A stretch of 64,000 nt of DNA from positions 62,001 through 126,000 of the forward strand of contig CANJVX010000001.1 of the NCBI GenBank assembly GCA_947478405.1, in the 5' to 3' direction. A model generated the notes under the pieces. That model worked only from the letters and a program-made list of their open reading frames with translations, did not search any database and was not told where the DNA came from. This document shows, one piece after another, positions 38,463 through 47,698 of this stretch (position 1 is its first letter; every line of letters starts with the position of its first letter). Both the position numbers and the translations under genes were made by a program. This stretch comes from Beijerinckiaceae bacterium (lineage in GTDB: Bacteria; Pseudomonadota; Alphaproteobacteria; Rhizobiales; Beijerinckiaceae).

Positions 38463-38726
38463 TTAGAAACGATAGGTGATGACGAACTTCGGGGCGTGCG
38501 AGTTCGCGCATTCAGATTGCCGCCTGCCACTGGCTCGCCGCTAATGGAAACCGATGCGCTGTAGCATGGGATGGCACTCAATGCGCGGAGGCAAATCATC
38601 TAGGGCGAAGGCTCTGCTAGATCGGGCGCTGGTCGGGATGTCAGCGGCCAAGGCGGGCAGGGCTGTTGAGGCTAGAACGGCCCCGAAAAAAGCTCGGGTG
38701 AGGGGGCGTAAGGAATTCCACTTCAA
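38463..38726 (-). pseudogene. Remnant of an outer membrane beta-barrel protein gene
   Basis: The minus strand from 38726 encodes a clear signal peptide (KWNSLRPLTRAFFGAVLAS, then an ALA-AD cleavage site) and about 30 more residues to a stop at 38543-38541. Further on, in the same frame, it encodes HAPKFVITYRF followed by TAA (38465-38463). A C terminus of alternating residues ending in Phe is the hallmark of outer-membrane beta-barrels. An adjacent frame between them reads ASVSISGEPVAGGNLNART, which would fit the missing strand. I infer an OMP gene reduced by a large internal deletion plus at least one frameshift. The alternative is a 61-residue secreted peptide with a TTG start. Confidence 0.45.
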
Positions 38727-38957
38727 TATGAGAAATTGTGAGGGCGGCTGCCCGCCTCAAATGAACTGTCAAACCAGCTAGGCGATTTTTGCCCATTACG
38801 GTCTACCGATATGGTTCGGGTTAAACTGCGCCTGTTGACCTTGGCAGTGGATGCATCGGCGGAACTGTCGGAAATGATTGCTTTGGGGCCGTCCGGGGGC
38901 TAATCGAAACACAGCTCCCCCCGGGCCCGATAAGGCCTGCCGCCAGAGGGCCATCAC

Positions 38958-41162
38958 TTGAGCCAGTCGATTGAAATCACGCCCCAGCTTGTCGCCGAAC
39001 ATGGCCTGAAGCCAGAAGAATATGAGCGCATCCTCAAGCTGATCGGCCGCGCGCCCTCGATCACGGAGCTGGGGATTTTCTCAGCCATGTGGAACGAGCA
39101 TTGTTCGTACAAATCGTCCCGCATGCATTTGCGCAAACTGCCGACCAAGGCGCCTTGGGTCATTCAAGGTCCGGGCGAGAATGCCGGTGTGATCGATATT
39201 GGCGATGGTCAGGCCTGCGTCTTCAAGATGGAGAGCCACAACCACCCGTCCTTCATTGAGCCCTATCAGGGTGCGGCGACGGGTGTGGGTGGCATTTTGC
39301 GCGATGTGTTCACCATGGGCGCGCGTCCCATTGCCTGCCTCAACCTGTTGCGCTTCGGCGCTCCGGATCATCCCAAGACCCGCCACCTTGTGTCGGGCGT
39401 GGTGGCGGGCATTGGCGGCTATGGCAATTCTTTCGGCGTGCCGACTGTCGGTGGTTCGGTGAATTTCCATACGCGCTATGATGGCAACATCCTCGTCAAT
39501 GCGATGGCTGTCGGTCTCGCCAAGACAGATGAAATTTTCTACGCCAAGGCCACAGGGATTGGCCGGCCGATTGTTTATCTGGGCTCAAAGACGGGCCGTG
39601 ACGGCATTCACGGCGCGACTATGGCCTCTGCCTCGTTTGAAGCGGATGCCGAAGAAAAGCGTCCGACTGTGCAAGTCGGCGATCCCTTTTCCGAAAAACT
39701 TTTGCTCGAAGCCTGTCTCGAAATCATGGCCAAGGGCTGCGTGATTGCGATTCAGGATATGGGTGCGGCGGGCCTCACGTCCTCCGCCGTTGAAATGGGC
39801 GCTAAGGGCGGCCTTGGTATTGAGCTCGATCTCGACAAGGTACCGTGCCGCGAAGAAGGCATGAGCGCTTATGAGATGATGTTGTCGGAAAGCCAGGAGC
39901 GCATGCTCATGGTGCTCGACCCGGCGAAGGAACAAGAAGCCGAAGCGATCTTCATCAAATGGGGTCTCGACTTTGCCATCATCGGCAAGACGACAGACAC
40001 GAAGCGTTTTGTCATTAAGCATAGGGGCAAGATTGAAGCGGATTTGCCGATCATGGAACTCGGCGATGAAGCGCCCGTCTATGACCGTCCGCATGTGCCC
40101 ACACCAAAAAAGCCCGTCATTGAGGCCTCTTTCGTGAAGCCGCCGAAATCAAATGCCGATGCGCTTGTGCATTTGCTCGGCACGCCGGACCTTTGCTCCA
40201 AGCGTTGGGTCTGGGAGCAATATGATCATCTCATTCTCGGCAATAGCGTGCAGCAGCCGGGTGGCGACGCAGGCGTGGTGCGTATTGGCAATGGCCCGAA
40301 GGGTCTCGCACTCACAACCGATGTGACGCAGCGCTATTGCGAAGCCGATCCTGTTGAAGGCGGCAAGCAGGCTGTCGCTGAAGCTTGGCGCAATATTACT
40401 GCGACAGGTGCTTTGCCTCTCGCCCTCACCGACAATCTGAATTTCGGCAATCCCGAAAAGCCCGAATATATGGGCCAGCTGGTTGGTTGCCTTGAAGGCA
40501 TTGGCGATGCCGCGCGTGCGCTCGATTTCCCGATCGTGTCGGGCAATGTGTCGCTTTACAATGAAACACAAGGTCGTGGCATTTTGCCCACGCCGTCGAT
40601 TGGCGGCGTTGGTGTGATCGCTGATGTGAATATGTCAGCCTCTGTTGCTTTCAAAAAAGCGGATCAGACGATCTTGCTGATTGGCGAGACCAAGGGTTGG
40701 CTTGGACAGTCGGTCTACCTGCGCGATGTTTGCGGGCGCGAAGAAGGTGCGCCACCGCCTGTCGATCTAGTGGCTGAGCGTCGCAATGGCGACTTCGTGC
40801 GCATGCTGATCACCACGCGTCGTGTCGATGCTGTGCATGATCTCTCTGATGGCGGTCTTGCTGTAGCGCTCGCTGAAATGGCGATGGCCGGCAAAATCGG
40901 TGCGAAGATCACGATGGATCTGGGCGCGCATCCGCATGCGATTTTGTTTGGTGAAGATCAGGCCCGCTATCTGCTCACCGCAAGCGCGGGCGAGGCTGAC
41001 AAGATCGCAGCCGACGCTAAAGCGAAGGGCGTGCCTGTGGCGGTTATTGGTACGACTGGCGGCGAATCCCTCGAGCTTCCGGGTGAAAAGCCGGTTGGCG
41101 TGTCGGCTCTCGACATGGCCCACGAAGGCTGGCTGCCAGCCTTTATGGCCGGACAGGGTTGA
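38958..41162 (+). CDS. purL: Phosphoribosylformylglycinamidine synthase subunit PurL (small type)
   Basis: ATP-dependent FGAM synthetase subunit of 734 residues, the short form that needs PurS and PurQ, both encoded upstream. Motifs: [12 protein letters not shown] near residue 46, [37 protein letters not shown] with the Mg/ATP ligands, and [15 protein letters not shown] near 632. The start is TTG at 38958 with AGAGGG eight bases upstream; no ATG candidate fits. Followed closely by bolA and grxD, a conserved order in this group. Confidence 0.96.
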   Translation: MSQSIEITPQLVAEHGLKPEEYERILKLIGRAPSITELGIFSAMWNEHCSYKSSRMHLRKLPTKAPWVIQGPGENAGVIDIGDGQACVFKMESHNHPSFIEPYQGAATGVGGILRDVFTMGARPIACLNLLRFGAPDHPKTRHLVSGVVAGIGGYGNSFGVPTVGGSVNFHTRYDGNILVNAMAVGLAKTDEIFYAKATGIGRPIVYLGSKTGRDGIHGATMASASFEADAEEKRPTVQVGDPFSEKLLLEACLEIMAKGCVIAIQDMGAAGLTSSAVEMGAKGGLGIELDLDKVPCREEGMSAYEMMLSESQERMLMVLDPAKEQEAEAIFIKWGLDFAIIGKTTDTKRFVIKHRGKIEADLPIMELGDEAPVYDRPHVPTPKKPVIEASFVKPPKSNADALVHLLGTPDLCSKRWVWEQYDHLILGNSVQQPGGDAGVVRIGNGPKGLALTTDVTQRYCEADPVEGGKQAVAEAWRNITATGALPLALTDNLNFGNPEKPEYMGQLVGCLEGIGDAARALDFPIVSGNVSLYNETQGRGILPTPSIGGVGVIADVNMSASVAFKKADQTILLIGETKGWLGQSVYLRDVCGREEGAPPPVDLVAERRNGDFVRMLITTRRVDAVHDLSDGGLAVALAEMAMAGKIGAKITMDLGAHPHAILFGEDQARYLLTASAGEADKIAADAKAKGVPVAVIGTTGGESLELPGEKPVGVSALDMAHEGWLPAFMAGQG

Positions 41163-41174
41163 GGATTTTTTGAT

Positions 41175-41408
41175 ATGGCAATGCAAGCAAAAGATATCGA
41201 GACATTGATCCGGCAAGCCTTTCCCGATGCTAGCGTGGAGATTGCCGATCTCGCGGGCGATGGCGACCATTATGCCGCCACCGTTGTGTCCTCTGCCTTC
41301 AAGGGCAAGACGCGCGTCCAGCAGCATCAAATGGTCTATGCCGCGCTGAAGGGCCGCATGGGTGGCGAGCTGCATGCACTGGCGCTGACGACAAGTGTTC
41401 CGGCCTGA
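41175..41408 (+). CDS. BolA family protein
   Basis: 77-residue BolA domain with the conserved GDGDHYAATVVSSAFKGK and VQQHQMVYAALKGRM, including the invariant His used with CGFS glutaredoxins to bind [2Fe-2S]. It is 12 bp after purL and one gene before a CGFS glutaredoxin, its expected partner in iron-sulfur cluster handling. Confidence 0.93.
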   Translation: MAMQAKDIETLIRQAFPDASVEIADLAGDGDHYAATVVSSAFKGKTRVQQHQMVYAALKGRMGGELHALALTTSVPA

Positions 41409-41492
41409 GGCTAGCGTAGCGCAGGCGACACCCCTATATTTGTGGAACCGGCGGAACCTTGACCTCCGCCCCACTTGAAGGATGTGAGAGAC

Positions 41493-41834
41493 ATGACCGA
41501 CGTGCAGGAGCAGATCAAAAAAGAAGTCACCGGCAATGATGTCGTGCTTTTCATGAAAGGCACGCCTGATTTTCCGATGTGCGGTTTTTCAGGTCAGGTT
41601 GTGCAGATCCTCGATCACCTTGGCATTTCCTACAAAGGCATCAACGTCCTCGAAGACGAGGGCATTCGCCAGGGCATCAAGGATTTTGCGAACTGGCCGA
41701 CAATCCCGCAGCTCTATGTGAAGGGTGAATTTGTCGGCGGCTGCGATATCGTGCGCGAAATGTTCCAGGCCGGCGAGCTGGCCTCGCATTTTGCGGATAA
41801 TGGCATTGCCGCTCAGCAGCCCTCCAAAGGCTAA
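41493..41834 (+). CDS. grxD: Monothiol glutaredoxin (Grx4/GrxD type)
   Basis: 113-residue CGFS glutaredoxin that carries and transfers [2Fe-2S] clusters with BolA. The CGFS motif is at Cys30 (FMKGTPDFPMCGFS), the glutathione-binding WPTIPQLYVKGEFVGGCDI follows. ATG 41493 fits the family; an ATG six codons upstream is the alternative. It converges head-on with the next gene, only three bases apart. Confidence 0.95.
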   Translation: MTDVQEQIKKEVTGNDVVLFMKGTPDFPMCGFSGQVVQILDHLGISYKGINVLEDEGIRQGIKDFANWPTIPQLYVKGEFVGGCDIVREMFQAGELASHFADNGIAAQQPSKG

Positions 41835-41837
41835 AAT

Positions 41838-42728
41838 TTAGCTCGCCAATCCCATCTGCTTCAAAGCCGGATGGCCTAGCAATCCGTAAGGATTGGCGAG
41901 CGTTTCCAGCAATTCGAAATGATTGTAGCCCGTGCCGATGTAAAGATCGGCGGGCTTTCCAGCGGCGATGACGGCCCCATGGAATTCGCGCGTTTGTCGC
42001 TGGAACTCAGGCGTTTCCAGCGTTCCATGCGCAAGGATCAGCGGGCAGGCCAGTTTGTCGATGTGACGGATGGCTGAAAACTCCTCTACTGTCTGATCCG
42101 TGAAAGCCACATATTGAGAGCGCTTTGAGCGGCGCACCGGCTCCAGCTCATACATGCCTGAGAACAACATTCCGCCGCGCAAAATGTGGCGCGACAGGCC
42201 GAATTGCTTTTCCCAATCTGTCGTGACGATGCATCCGCCCATATGTCCGCCCGATGAATGGCCGATCAGATGGATCCGGGCGGGGTCGGCTTCATAAGAA
42301 GTCGCATCCGTGCAGATTTGTGCCGTGGCACGACGCACCTGTTCAATCATGGGGAGAAGATCGCCTTTGCAATCCTGCACGAGATCGAAATCGAGAATGG
42401 CGCAATGGGCGCCCGCATTGACAAACAATTCGGCGAGCACGGCAAAATCGCGGGCGCGTCCGTTCTTCCAGGCGCCGCCATGTACATAGATGGCGAGGGG
42501 GCGATCTTTTCCGGCCGCACGGTATAGATCAAATGTGTGGTTTGCGCCCGAGCCATAGGCAATCACCTCAGGCTCGCCCAGTCGCTGCAACGCAATGGCG
42601 GACATCATCATGCGCCGATCATGAACTGCGCTTTGATTCGGGGCGTAAACAGATTGATCATAGGCGGCATCGAGCGCCGACTGGTCCATATCGAGCCACA
42701 CTTTTGGTGCCTTCATTGCGTCTTTCAT
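41838..42728 (-). CDS. Alpha/beta hydrolase, arylformamidase-like
   Basis: 296-residue alpha/beta hydrolase. The oxyanion-hole motif is YVHGGAW near residue 80, the nucleophile is in IGHSSGGHMGG near 155, and a late His lies in GTGYNHFELLE near 268. The HGGAW/GHSSGG pair and the N-terminal YDQSVYAPN segment resemble kynurenine-formamidase-like esterases (KynB-2/hormone-sensitive-lipase type), but no kynurenine pathway genes are near. GGAG precedes the ATG. Substrate unknown. Confidence 0.8.
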   Translation of the reverse strand: MKDAMKAPKVWLDMDQSALDAAYDQSVYAPNQSAVHDRRMMMSAIALQRLGEPEVIAYGSGANHTFDLYRAAGKDRPLAIYVHGGAWKNGRARDFAVLAELFVNAGAHCAILDFDLVQDCKGDLLPMIEQVRRATAQICTDATSYEADPARIHLIGHSSGGHMGGCIVTTDWEKQFGLSRHILRGGMLFSGMYELEPVRRSKRSQYVAFTDQTVEEFSAIRHIDKLACPLILAHGTLETPEFQRQTREFHGAVIAAGKPADLYIGTGYNHFELLETLANPYGLLGHPALKQMGLAS

Positions 42729-42838
42729 TCGATTTTCTCCGGTCTTTTGGCGATATCATGCCGTGTTCCCGCCCCCAAGGTCAAAGCAGGGTGCATCGTT
42801 GCCTTGCGCGATGGCGCCGCTTCGCCCACAATCGTCTC

Positions 42839-43774
42839 ATGTTTGCTCTCCTCCCCCGCTTCGGCACGCTTGCGGCTTTTGTCGCCACGCTTTGTCTTGG
42901 TCTTACGGCCAGTCCGCGTCCTGCAGATGCTGCCTATGGTCGCGTGACGTTGACCGTCAACGGCGTCAAGCGCACAGCCACATTGGTTGAATTCGACAGG
43001 CTGAAAAAGCGCCGCCGTCCTGTCATAATGGTTCTTCATGGCGGGGCTGGCGGCAGCGGCGCCGGCCTGCGGGCGCGCCGTAATCTCGGTGTGGATATGG
43101 TGGCGCGAAAAATCGGGGCCATTGTTGTTTATCCGGATGCTGTTGATGGTTATTGGGGTCGTGCCAATCCGGGTGAGCCCGCGCCAGATGACGCAGGCTT
43201 CTTGCGCGCTTTGGCGACCCGTTTGATCGAACAGGGTGTTGCAAGCCATCGTCGTATTTTTGTCGCGGGTGTTTCGGGTGGTGGCATGCTGGCCATGAAA
43301 ATTGCCTGCGAGCAGAGTGATCTTTTTTCAGGGGCCGGCGCCTTCGTCGCCAACATGCCGACGGATTGGGCTGCTTCTTGCCATCCGGCGCAGCCGGTTG
43401 CCTTCATGCTGATGAATGGTACAGCTGATCCGATGGTGCCTTTCAATGGCGGCATCGCTCATATGCCGGAAGGTCCGCGCGATGTTCTTTCATCGGATGC
43501 AACTTTTGCTTTGTTCAGCAAGGCCGCGCAATGTTCCGGCCAGCGCAGCGAGACAATCGGTGATCGTGATCGCAATGATGGATCACGCGTCACGATCGAC
43601 TATGGGGTTGGATGCAGGGCACCGGTTGTATATGTGAAAGTCGAGGGTGGAGGGCATACAATTCCCGGACGTCGGCTCTCATCTTCGCGCGGCCTGCCTG
43701 TGGGCGCGCAGAATAACGATCTTGATGGTGCGCGTCTCATGTGGGAATTTTTGTTGAAGCGCGCGCCACAGTAA
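42839..43774 (+). CDS. PHB depolymerase-family esterase (LpqC/CE1 type), secreted
   Basis: 311-residue hydrolase with a signal peptide (about 1-31, ending ADA) and an esterase fold: oxyanion HGGAGGSG near 70, nucleophile GVSGGGMLAMKIA near 148, Asp in NGTADPMVPFNGG near 200 and His in EGGGHTIPG near 280. This is the PHB depolymerase/feruloyl-esterase-like family; extracellular polymer or ester substrates are possible. The in-frame extension upstream is antisense to the neighbouring hydrolase and is not used. An alternative ATG lies 27 codons earlier. Confidence 0.78.
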   Translation: MFALLPRFGTLAAFVATLCLGLTASPRPADAAYGRVTLTVNGVKRTATLVEFDRLKKRRRPVIMVLHGGAGGSGAGLRARRNLGVDMVARKIGAIVVYPDAVDGYWGRANPGEPAPDDAGFLRALATRLIEQGVASHRRIFVAGVSGGGMLAMKIACEQSDLFSGAGAFVANMPTDWAASCHPAQPVAFMLMNGTADPMVPFNGGIAHMPEGPRDVLSSDATFALFSKAAQCSGQRSETIGDRDRNDGSRVTIDYGVGCRAPVVYVKVEGGGHTIPGRRLSSSRGLPVGAQNNDLDGARLMWEFLLKRAPQ

Positions 43775-43777
43775 TTT

Positions 43778-44836
43778 TCAGTGCGGTATCAGCACCCAAT
43801 AATCTAGATCGAGAATGACAGCAGGATCATAAGAATCGCCATCTTTGTCGGGGAAAGAGGCGCAGGGCTTGTCTTTCGTTGCAATCGTGCGGACATGAAG
43901 CGCACCAACATCGTCGCGACCGGGAAGTTCTGCAGTGTCGAGAATTTCGCTCCACGCAAAGACAGTCATTCCAGCGAACAGAGGCGAAACGTGACGGCCG
44001 GCATTGATGGCTGCGATATGAAACGCATTGCCAAGACCATTGAAGCTTAGTGCCCGCGCCAGTGAAATCACGTGACCGCCGTAAATAAGGCGTCGCCCGA
44101 ATCGTCCCTGTCCTTCGGTGAATTGGTTGAAGTGCACCTTCGCTGTGTTCTGGTAGAGGCGCGTTGCCATCATATGTTCAGCTTCCTCCACCGTCATGCC
44201 GTCGATATGATCGATGCGCTCGCCCTTTTTATAATCCGCAAAACGGTGGGGCGCACCTGACAATTCAAAATCGAATTTCTCTCGTGCGATCTTGGGACAT
44301 GCCCATCCAATCTGCCCAGATGTGAGCACCTTCGGAAGATCAGGAACTTTTTCCTCTGCAATTGACGAGTTCACATCGCGTTTGCGCACCATCACCCAGC
44401 GAACATAATCTAGGACCGCCACACCTTTTTGGTTGACCCCGGTCGAGCGCACATAGACGACGCCTGTTTGCTTATTGGAGTTTTCTTTCAGCCCGATCAC
44501 CTCTGAGGACGATGACAAAGTATCATCGGGAAAAACGGGCGCGAGGAAACGCAAATCTGCATAACCCAGGTTGGCAACAGCATTCAGCGAGACATCAGGC
44601 ACGGTCTTGCCGAAGGCAATGTGGAAAGTGAGCAGGTCATCAATCGGACTTTTGGGGTAGCCAATGTCTCGGGCAAATTCGTCTGAAGATTGCACGGCAA
44701 ATCGTGAGCCCGTCAGCGCTGTATAGAGCGCAACATCGCCTGACGTGATCGTACGTGGCGTGGCATGACACATCACTTGGCCGAGGTAAAAATCCTCAAA
44801 AAAATGTCCTTGGTTCGTCTTCTGGGCGTGGGTCAT
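43778..44836 (-). CDS. mch: Mesaconyl-CoA hydratase (beta-methylmalyl-CoA dehydratase)
   Basis: Double hot-dog (MaoC-like) enzyme of about 352 residues that interconverts beta-methylmalyl-CoA and mesaconyl-CoA in the ethylmalonyl-CoA pathway. Conserved segments include GHFFEDFYLGQ, HATPRTITSGDVALYTALTGSRFA, NLGYADLRFLAPVFPDDTL, and in the second half IDHIDGMTVEEAEHMMATRLYQNTA and GRRLIYGGHVISLARALSFNG. I recognise these as the Mch family. ATG 44836 is preferred to an ATG 11 codons upstream. The pathway genes ccr, ecm, msd and mcl are not in the window. Confidence 0.88.
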   Translation of the reverse strand: MTHAQKTNQGHFFEDFYLGQVMCHATPRTITSGDVALYTALTGSRFAVQSSDEFARDIGYPKSPIDDLLTFHIAFGKTVPDVSLNAVANLGYADLRFLAPVFPDDTLSSSSEVIGLKENSNKQTGVVYVRSTGVNQKGVAVLDYVRWVMVRKRDVNSSIAEEKVPDLPKVLTSGQIGWACPKIAREKFDFELSGAPHRFADYKKGERIDHIDGMTVEEAEHMMATRLYQNTAKVHFNQFTEGQGRFGRRLIYGGHVISLARALSFNGLGNAFHIAAINAGRHVSPLFAGMTVFAWSEILDTAELPGRDDVGALHVRTIATKDKPCASFPDKDGDSYDPAVILDLDYWVLIPH

Positions 44837-44898
44837 GCGTGCAAGGCTCCGCGTTACTATGTCGCCCATGCTAGAGCGAAATCATGCTGCGGCGTATC

Positions 44899-45183
44899 CT
44901 AGTTCTTCGCAGCAAGGAGGTCCGTAAGCTTTTGTGCGAGTATTCGACCATCGCCTTCAAGCAGAACAGACTTGCGCCGTGCCGTGTCGCCCGATAGCAG
45001 CCGTACGCTTGAGATTGGCAGACGGAGCCTTGTGGCCAGCAATTTCAGGATGGCCTTATTAGCCAAGCCCTTCTCTGGCACAGCGCGTACACGGGCCTTC
45101 AGGATGGGCAGGCCATCAGCAAGCGTCTCGATCCCGTCAATGCGATCCATGGCGGCGCGCGTCGTTAGTCGGACTTCTATCAC
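44899..45183 (-). CDS. DUF167 (YggU) family protein
   Basis: 94-residue small protein with the DUF167 core: LTTRAAMDRIDG, KARVRAVPEKGLANKAILKLLA and VRLLSGDTARRKSVLLEG. Function unknown; usually encoded next to YggT, as here. The start is GTG at 45183, supported by GGAAGG five bases upstream. Confidence 0.9.
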   Translation of the reverse strand: MIEVRLTTRAAMDRIDGIETLADGLPILKARVRAVPEKGLANKAILKLLATRLRLPISSVRLLSGDTARRKSVLLEGDGRILAQKLTDLLAAKN

Positions 45184-45214
45184 GAGGCCTTCCGGGCGCG
45201 TCGTCCAAGGGGAA

Positions 45215-45502
45215 TTAAAGCATGTGTGTGAGCGCAGGAAGGATCACCATCTGGATGAAATATATCGTGAAGATCACGATGATGGGTGAAAGATCTAGCC
45301 CGCCCGTGCGCGGAAGCCGCTGGCGAATGGGCATCAGCACCGGTTCCGTGACGGCTAGCAGAGAATCCCATATTGCCCGGATTGCGCGGTTGCGGATGTT
45401 GACGACATCAAACGCCACAAGCCACGACATGATGGCTGTGGCGATCAGGATCCAGATGTAAAAATCGAGCACCGTATAGATAAAACGCAGCAGGCCATCC
45501 AT
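45215..45502 (-). CDS. YggT family membrane protein
   Basis: 95-residue membrane protein with two transmembrane helices (about 4-28 and 65-90) around the conserved FDVVNIRNRAIRAIWDSLLAVTEPVLMPIRQRLP segment. The family has been linked to osmotic-stress tolerance and, in some bacteria, to cell division. GGGAGCTACCC precedes ATG 45502; the open frame extends further but lacks a better start. It is 31 bp upstream of the DUF167 gene. Confidence 0.9.
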   Translation of the reverse strand: MDGLLRFIYTVLDFYIWILIATAIMSWLVAFDVVNIRNRAIRAIWDSLLAVTEPVLMPIRQRLPRTGGLDLSPIIVIFTIYFIQMVILPALTHML

Positions 45503-45620
45503 GGGTAGCTCCCAAAAATATTCTTCCGGTTTAGCTGTCCGGAGGCCTAGGGGCAAGCAAGTTGGTTTCACGCCGCGCGCGTTGACATCCGTCGGGGTGC
45601 TCGGTACACACCGCCTGCTT

Positions 45621-45696
<76 letters not shown>

Positions 45697-45722
45697 AGCC
45701 ATTTTCCTTAAAAGAACAAATA

Positions 45723-46088
45723 TCAAACTGTGGTACCGGGCTTTTCCGTCAGGTCTTGCAGGAACCGGTTTTTCTTGTCGACGAGGATCACCTTGGGCAA
45801 GATCCGGGTGTCGGTCAGCTCGAAGCCCATGATGATGATCTCTTCGCCCTCTTTGATCAGGTGAGCTGCTGCGCCATTCATGCAAATCTGGCCAGAGCCC
45901 GCTTCACCCTTGATGACATAGGTCTCGAGCCGCGCGCCCGATGTGTTGGAGACGACAAGTACTCGCTCTCCTGGCCACAGGCCCACGTATTCGATCAGGT
46001 CGGTGTCGATTGTGATCGAGCCGATATAGGCTAGGTTGGCCTCGGTGACCGTTGCATTGTGGATCTTGGATCTCAGGACCATACGCAT
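45723..46088 (-). CDS. panD: Aspartate 1-decarboxylase
   Basis: Pyruvoyl enzyme making beta-alanine from aspartate for pantothenate and CoA synthesis. 121 residues. Starts MRMVLRSKIHNATVTEANL; self-cleavage occurs at the Gly23-Ser24 bond in YIGSITID; the conserved NGAAAHL and IIIMGFEL follow. The long open frame upstream is not used. It converges with the tRNA-Ala gene. Confidence 0.96.
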   Translation of the reverse strand: MRMVLRSKIHNATVTEANLAYIGSITIDTDLIEYVGLWPGERVLVVSNTSGARLETYVIKGEAGSGQICMNGAAAHLIKEGEEIIIMGFELTDTRILPKVILVDKKNRFLQDLTEKPGTTV

Positions 46089-46183
46089 CGAAATTCTCGT
46101 GCCCTCGCGGCTCTGTGGGGGACGCGATTGGCCCCTTTGGCCGTTCCTTTTCCACAATCGGGGCTGGGAGGCAAATAGGCCTT

Positions 46184-47089
46184 TCAGTCTCGAGCTGAGA
46201 ACCGGTCGAAGGCATCGATTTTTCGGCAATTGATGATCTGGGTGCGGCCGTAGATTTCCTCCTGCAGGAAACGGCACTCATCGTCCTTGCGCTCATCTGG
46301 CACTTCGATGGTCCAGGCCTTGTAAGCTCCCACACCATCGGCATTCCACCTATAGCCACGTGCGCGCAGAGCATCCTTCATTTCGAAGGGCGCCTGCGAG
46401 GCCCAGATGCGCCAGCCTGGCGCGCGCGCCCGCGCCAGCAATTGTGCCATGGCGCGCTGGCCGCTTTTGGGCAAAGGTCGCGTCAGCAACTCAATGGCAG
46501 CATGGCAATCATGAACTGCGCGGTGCTTGTCGTAGAAGAAGCCCGCTGTCGCAGCGAGAAAAGCCAGCTTCAGCGTTTCAAAACCTTCAGCCTGCCAATT
46601 CACCTGCGACATGGAGCATGCCCATGGCTTGTGCGTGAAAGCTTCGCAGAACATTTCCATAAAGCGTCGGTCGAAACCGGCATTATGTGCGACAATCAGA
46701 TCGGCGCTCTGAATGAAAGCTGCAACCTCAGCCATATTGATGCTCTTGCCAGCCACCATGGCATCGTCAATGCCCGTGATGGCAGTCACTTCCGGCGGAA
46801 TGGGATGCGACGGTTCGCGCAATTCCTGAAAAGGCATGCCGACTTTAAAGATTCGCCCATCCTGCGCATAGGTGAAAGGCACCATTGCGAGTTCGATGAT
46901 CTCACAGCGCGCAGCATCAAGGCCAGTGGTCTCGACATCAAGAAAGATCGCGGTCTTCTTAGGCTGGCCGTCATCGGCTTCATATTGCGAAGGCACGTGC
47001 AGGCGACGCAGAACGCGGTACTCGTCGCTCGCCTCAAGGCGTTCGGCAAGGGCGCACAAGTCTTGTGTGGAAGCGAGATCGAGGGCCAT
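46184..47089 (-). CDS. 3'-5' exonuclease, DNA polymerase III epsilon-like (DEDDh)
   Basis: About 301 residues. A short N-terminal helical region precedes the exonuclease domain: FLDVETTGLD (Asp51, Glu53), DLIVAHNAGFDRRFME, and HRAVHDCHAAIELL with the final His/Asp of the DEDDh set. About 90 more residues hold MKDALRARGYRWNADG and KAWTIEVP, a small C-terminal module seen in stand-alone proteobacterial exonucleases. It is not the replicative epsilon subunit by length and N terminus. ATG 47089 is chosen; an ATG at 47137 is possible. Confidence 0.85.
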   Translation of the reverse strand: MALDLASTQDLCALAERLEASDEYRVLRRLHVPSQYEADDGQPKKTAIFLDVETTGLDAARCEIIELAMVPFTYAQDGRIFKVGMPFQELREPSHPIPPEVTAITGIDDAMVAGKSINMAEVAAFIQSADLIVAHNAGFDRRFMEMFCEAFTHKPWACSMSQVNWQAEGFETLKLAFLAATAGFFYDKHRAVHDCHAAIELLTRPLPKSGQRAMAQLLARARAPGWRIWASQAPFEMKDALRARGYRWNADGVGAYKAWTIEVPDERKDDECRFLQEEIYGRTQIINCRKIDAFDRFSARD

Positions 47090-47211
47090 ACCGTCCGGCG
47101 GTGCAAGACACGCAATGATTGCGCGCGATGCATGCAAGCTAACCGGAAGAGGTGGGCGCTTCTATGAAGAGGAAATATATTTCAACAGGTTCGAGGCGTT
47201 CTAAGGTTCCT

Positions 47212-47370
47212 CTAGTTCACTTTTTGTCCGGCAATGCGGTCGGCGAGCCGCTTCAGCAGCCAGGCTGCCGTCTGGCGCAGGGATGCGCGTTCTTCGTGGT
47301 TCAAATTCGAACTGCTGGCGATTAGGGCTGCAAGCTCTTCGCGGGTGAGCCTATGGCGTGAATGGCGCAT
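47212..47370 (-). CDS. Small hypothetical protein
   Basis: 52 residues, basic at the N terminus (MRHSRHRLTREELAALI) and mostly helical. The ATG at 47370 has GAGG six bases upstream, placed over the stop of the preceding gene (47380-47378), so the two are likely coupled. A longer start at 47430 is less likely because it overlaps the preceding frame by 50 bases. I do not recognise the family. Confidence 0.55.
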   Translation of the reverse strand: MRHSRHRLTREELAALIASSSNLNHEERASLRQTAAWLLKRLADRIAGQKVN

Positions 47371-47377
47371 AATGACC

Positions 47378-47698
47378 TCAGGCGATCTTCTGGGCGCGTA
47401 GAATGTGTCCGAACCGCCGGGCATGGCCACGTCGTTTCAATGGGCGGCGCTCATAGGGATGGAATGTCAGCAGCGCAGTGTCCTCAGCGGCGTGCAGGGC
47501 GCGGGCACTGAGAACCAGAGGGTCGGAATGGCCGCGCGAAGCCATCTGCAGGATTGTGAGGGCGATCTGGCGCAGACGTGCGTCGATGTCGGTCACACCG
47601 TCCCTGCGCAGGGATCTCTCTGCGATGCCCATCGCCCGTTGCATGACGCTTATCTCGGCAGGCCCGAAACAAGCCCTCTCCGCGATGCCCGAAAACAT
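47378..47698 (-). CDS. Hypothetical protein
   Basis: 106 residues, no signal peptide or transmembrane segment. Predicted helical with a Cys near position 10, a central LRQIALTILQMASRGHSDPLVLSARALHAAEDTALL stretch split here as two helices, and a strongly basic tail (RRPLKRRGHARRFGH). AAGGGGATCAC before the ATG supports translation. It forms a two-gene unit with the 52-residue protein. No function assigned. Confidence 0.6.
   Translation of the reverse strand: MFSGIAERACFGPAEISVMQRAMGIAERSLRRDGVTDIDARLRQIALTILQMASRGHSDPLVLSARALHAAEDTALLTFHPYERRPLKRRGHARRFGHILRAQKIA

Larger units (their letters stand above)
38410..38957. other. 548-bp gap between purQ and purL
   Basis: Holds the purQ terminator, then on the minus strand what looks like the remnant of an outer membrane protein gene (38463-38726), then about 230 bp upstream of purL that should contain the purL promoter. 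No other convincing coding sequence, RNA or riboswitch was seen. Confidence 0.6.

Noticed and set aside
38554-38781. Plus-strand 75-codon open frame in the purQ-purL gap
   Set aside because: Antisense to the OMP remnant, with no ribosome site or recognisable sequence.
42533-42838. N-terminal extension of the PHB-depolymerase-like gene
   Set aside because: It is antisense to the neighbouring hydrolase and would bury the clear signal peptide starting at 42839.
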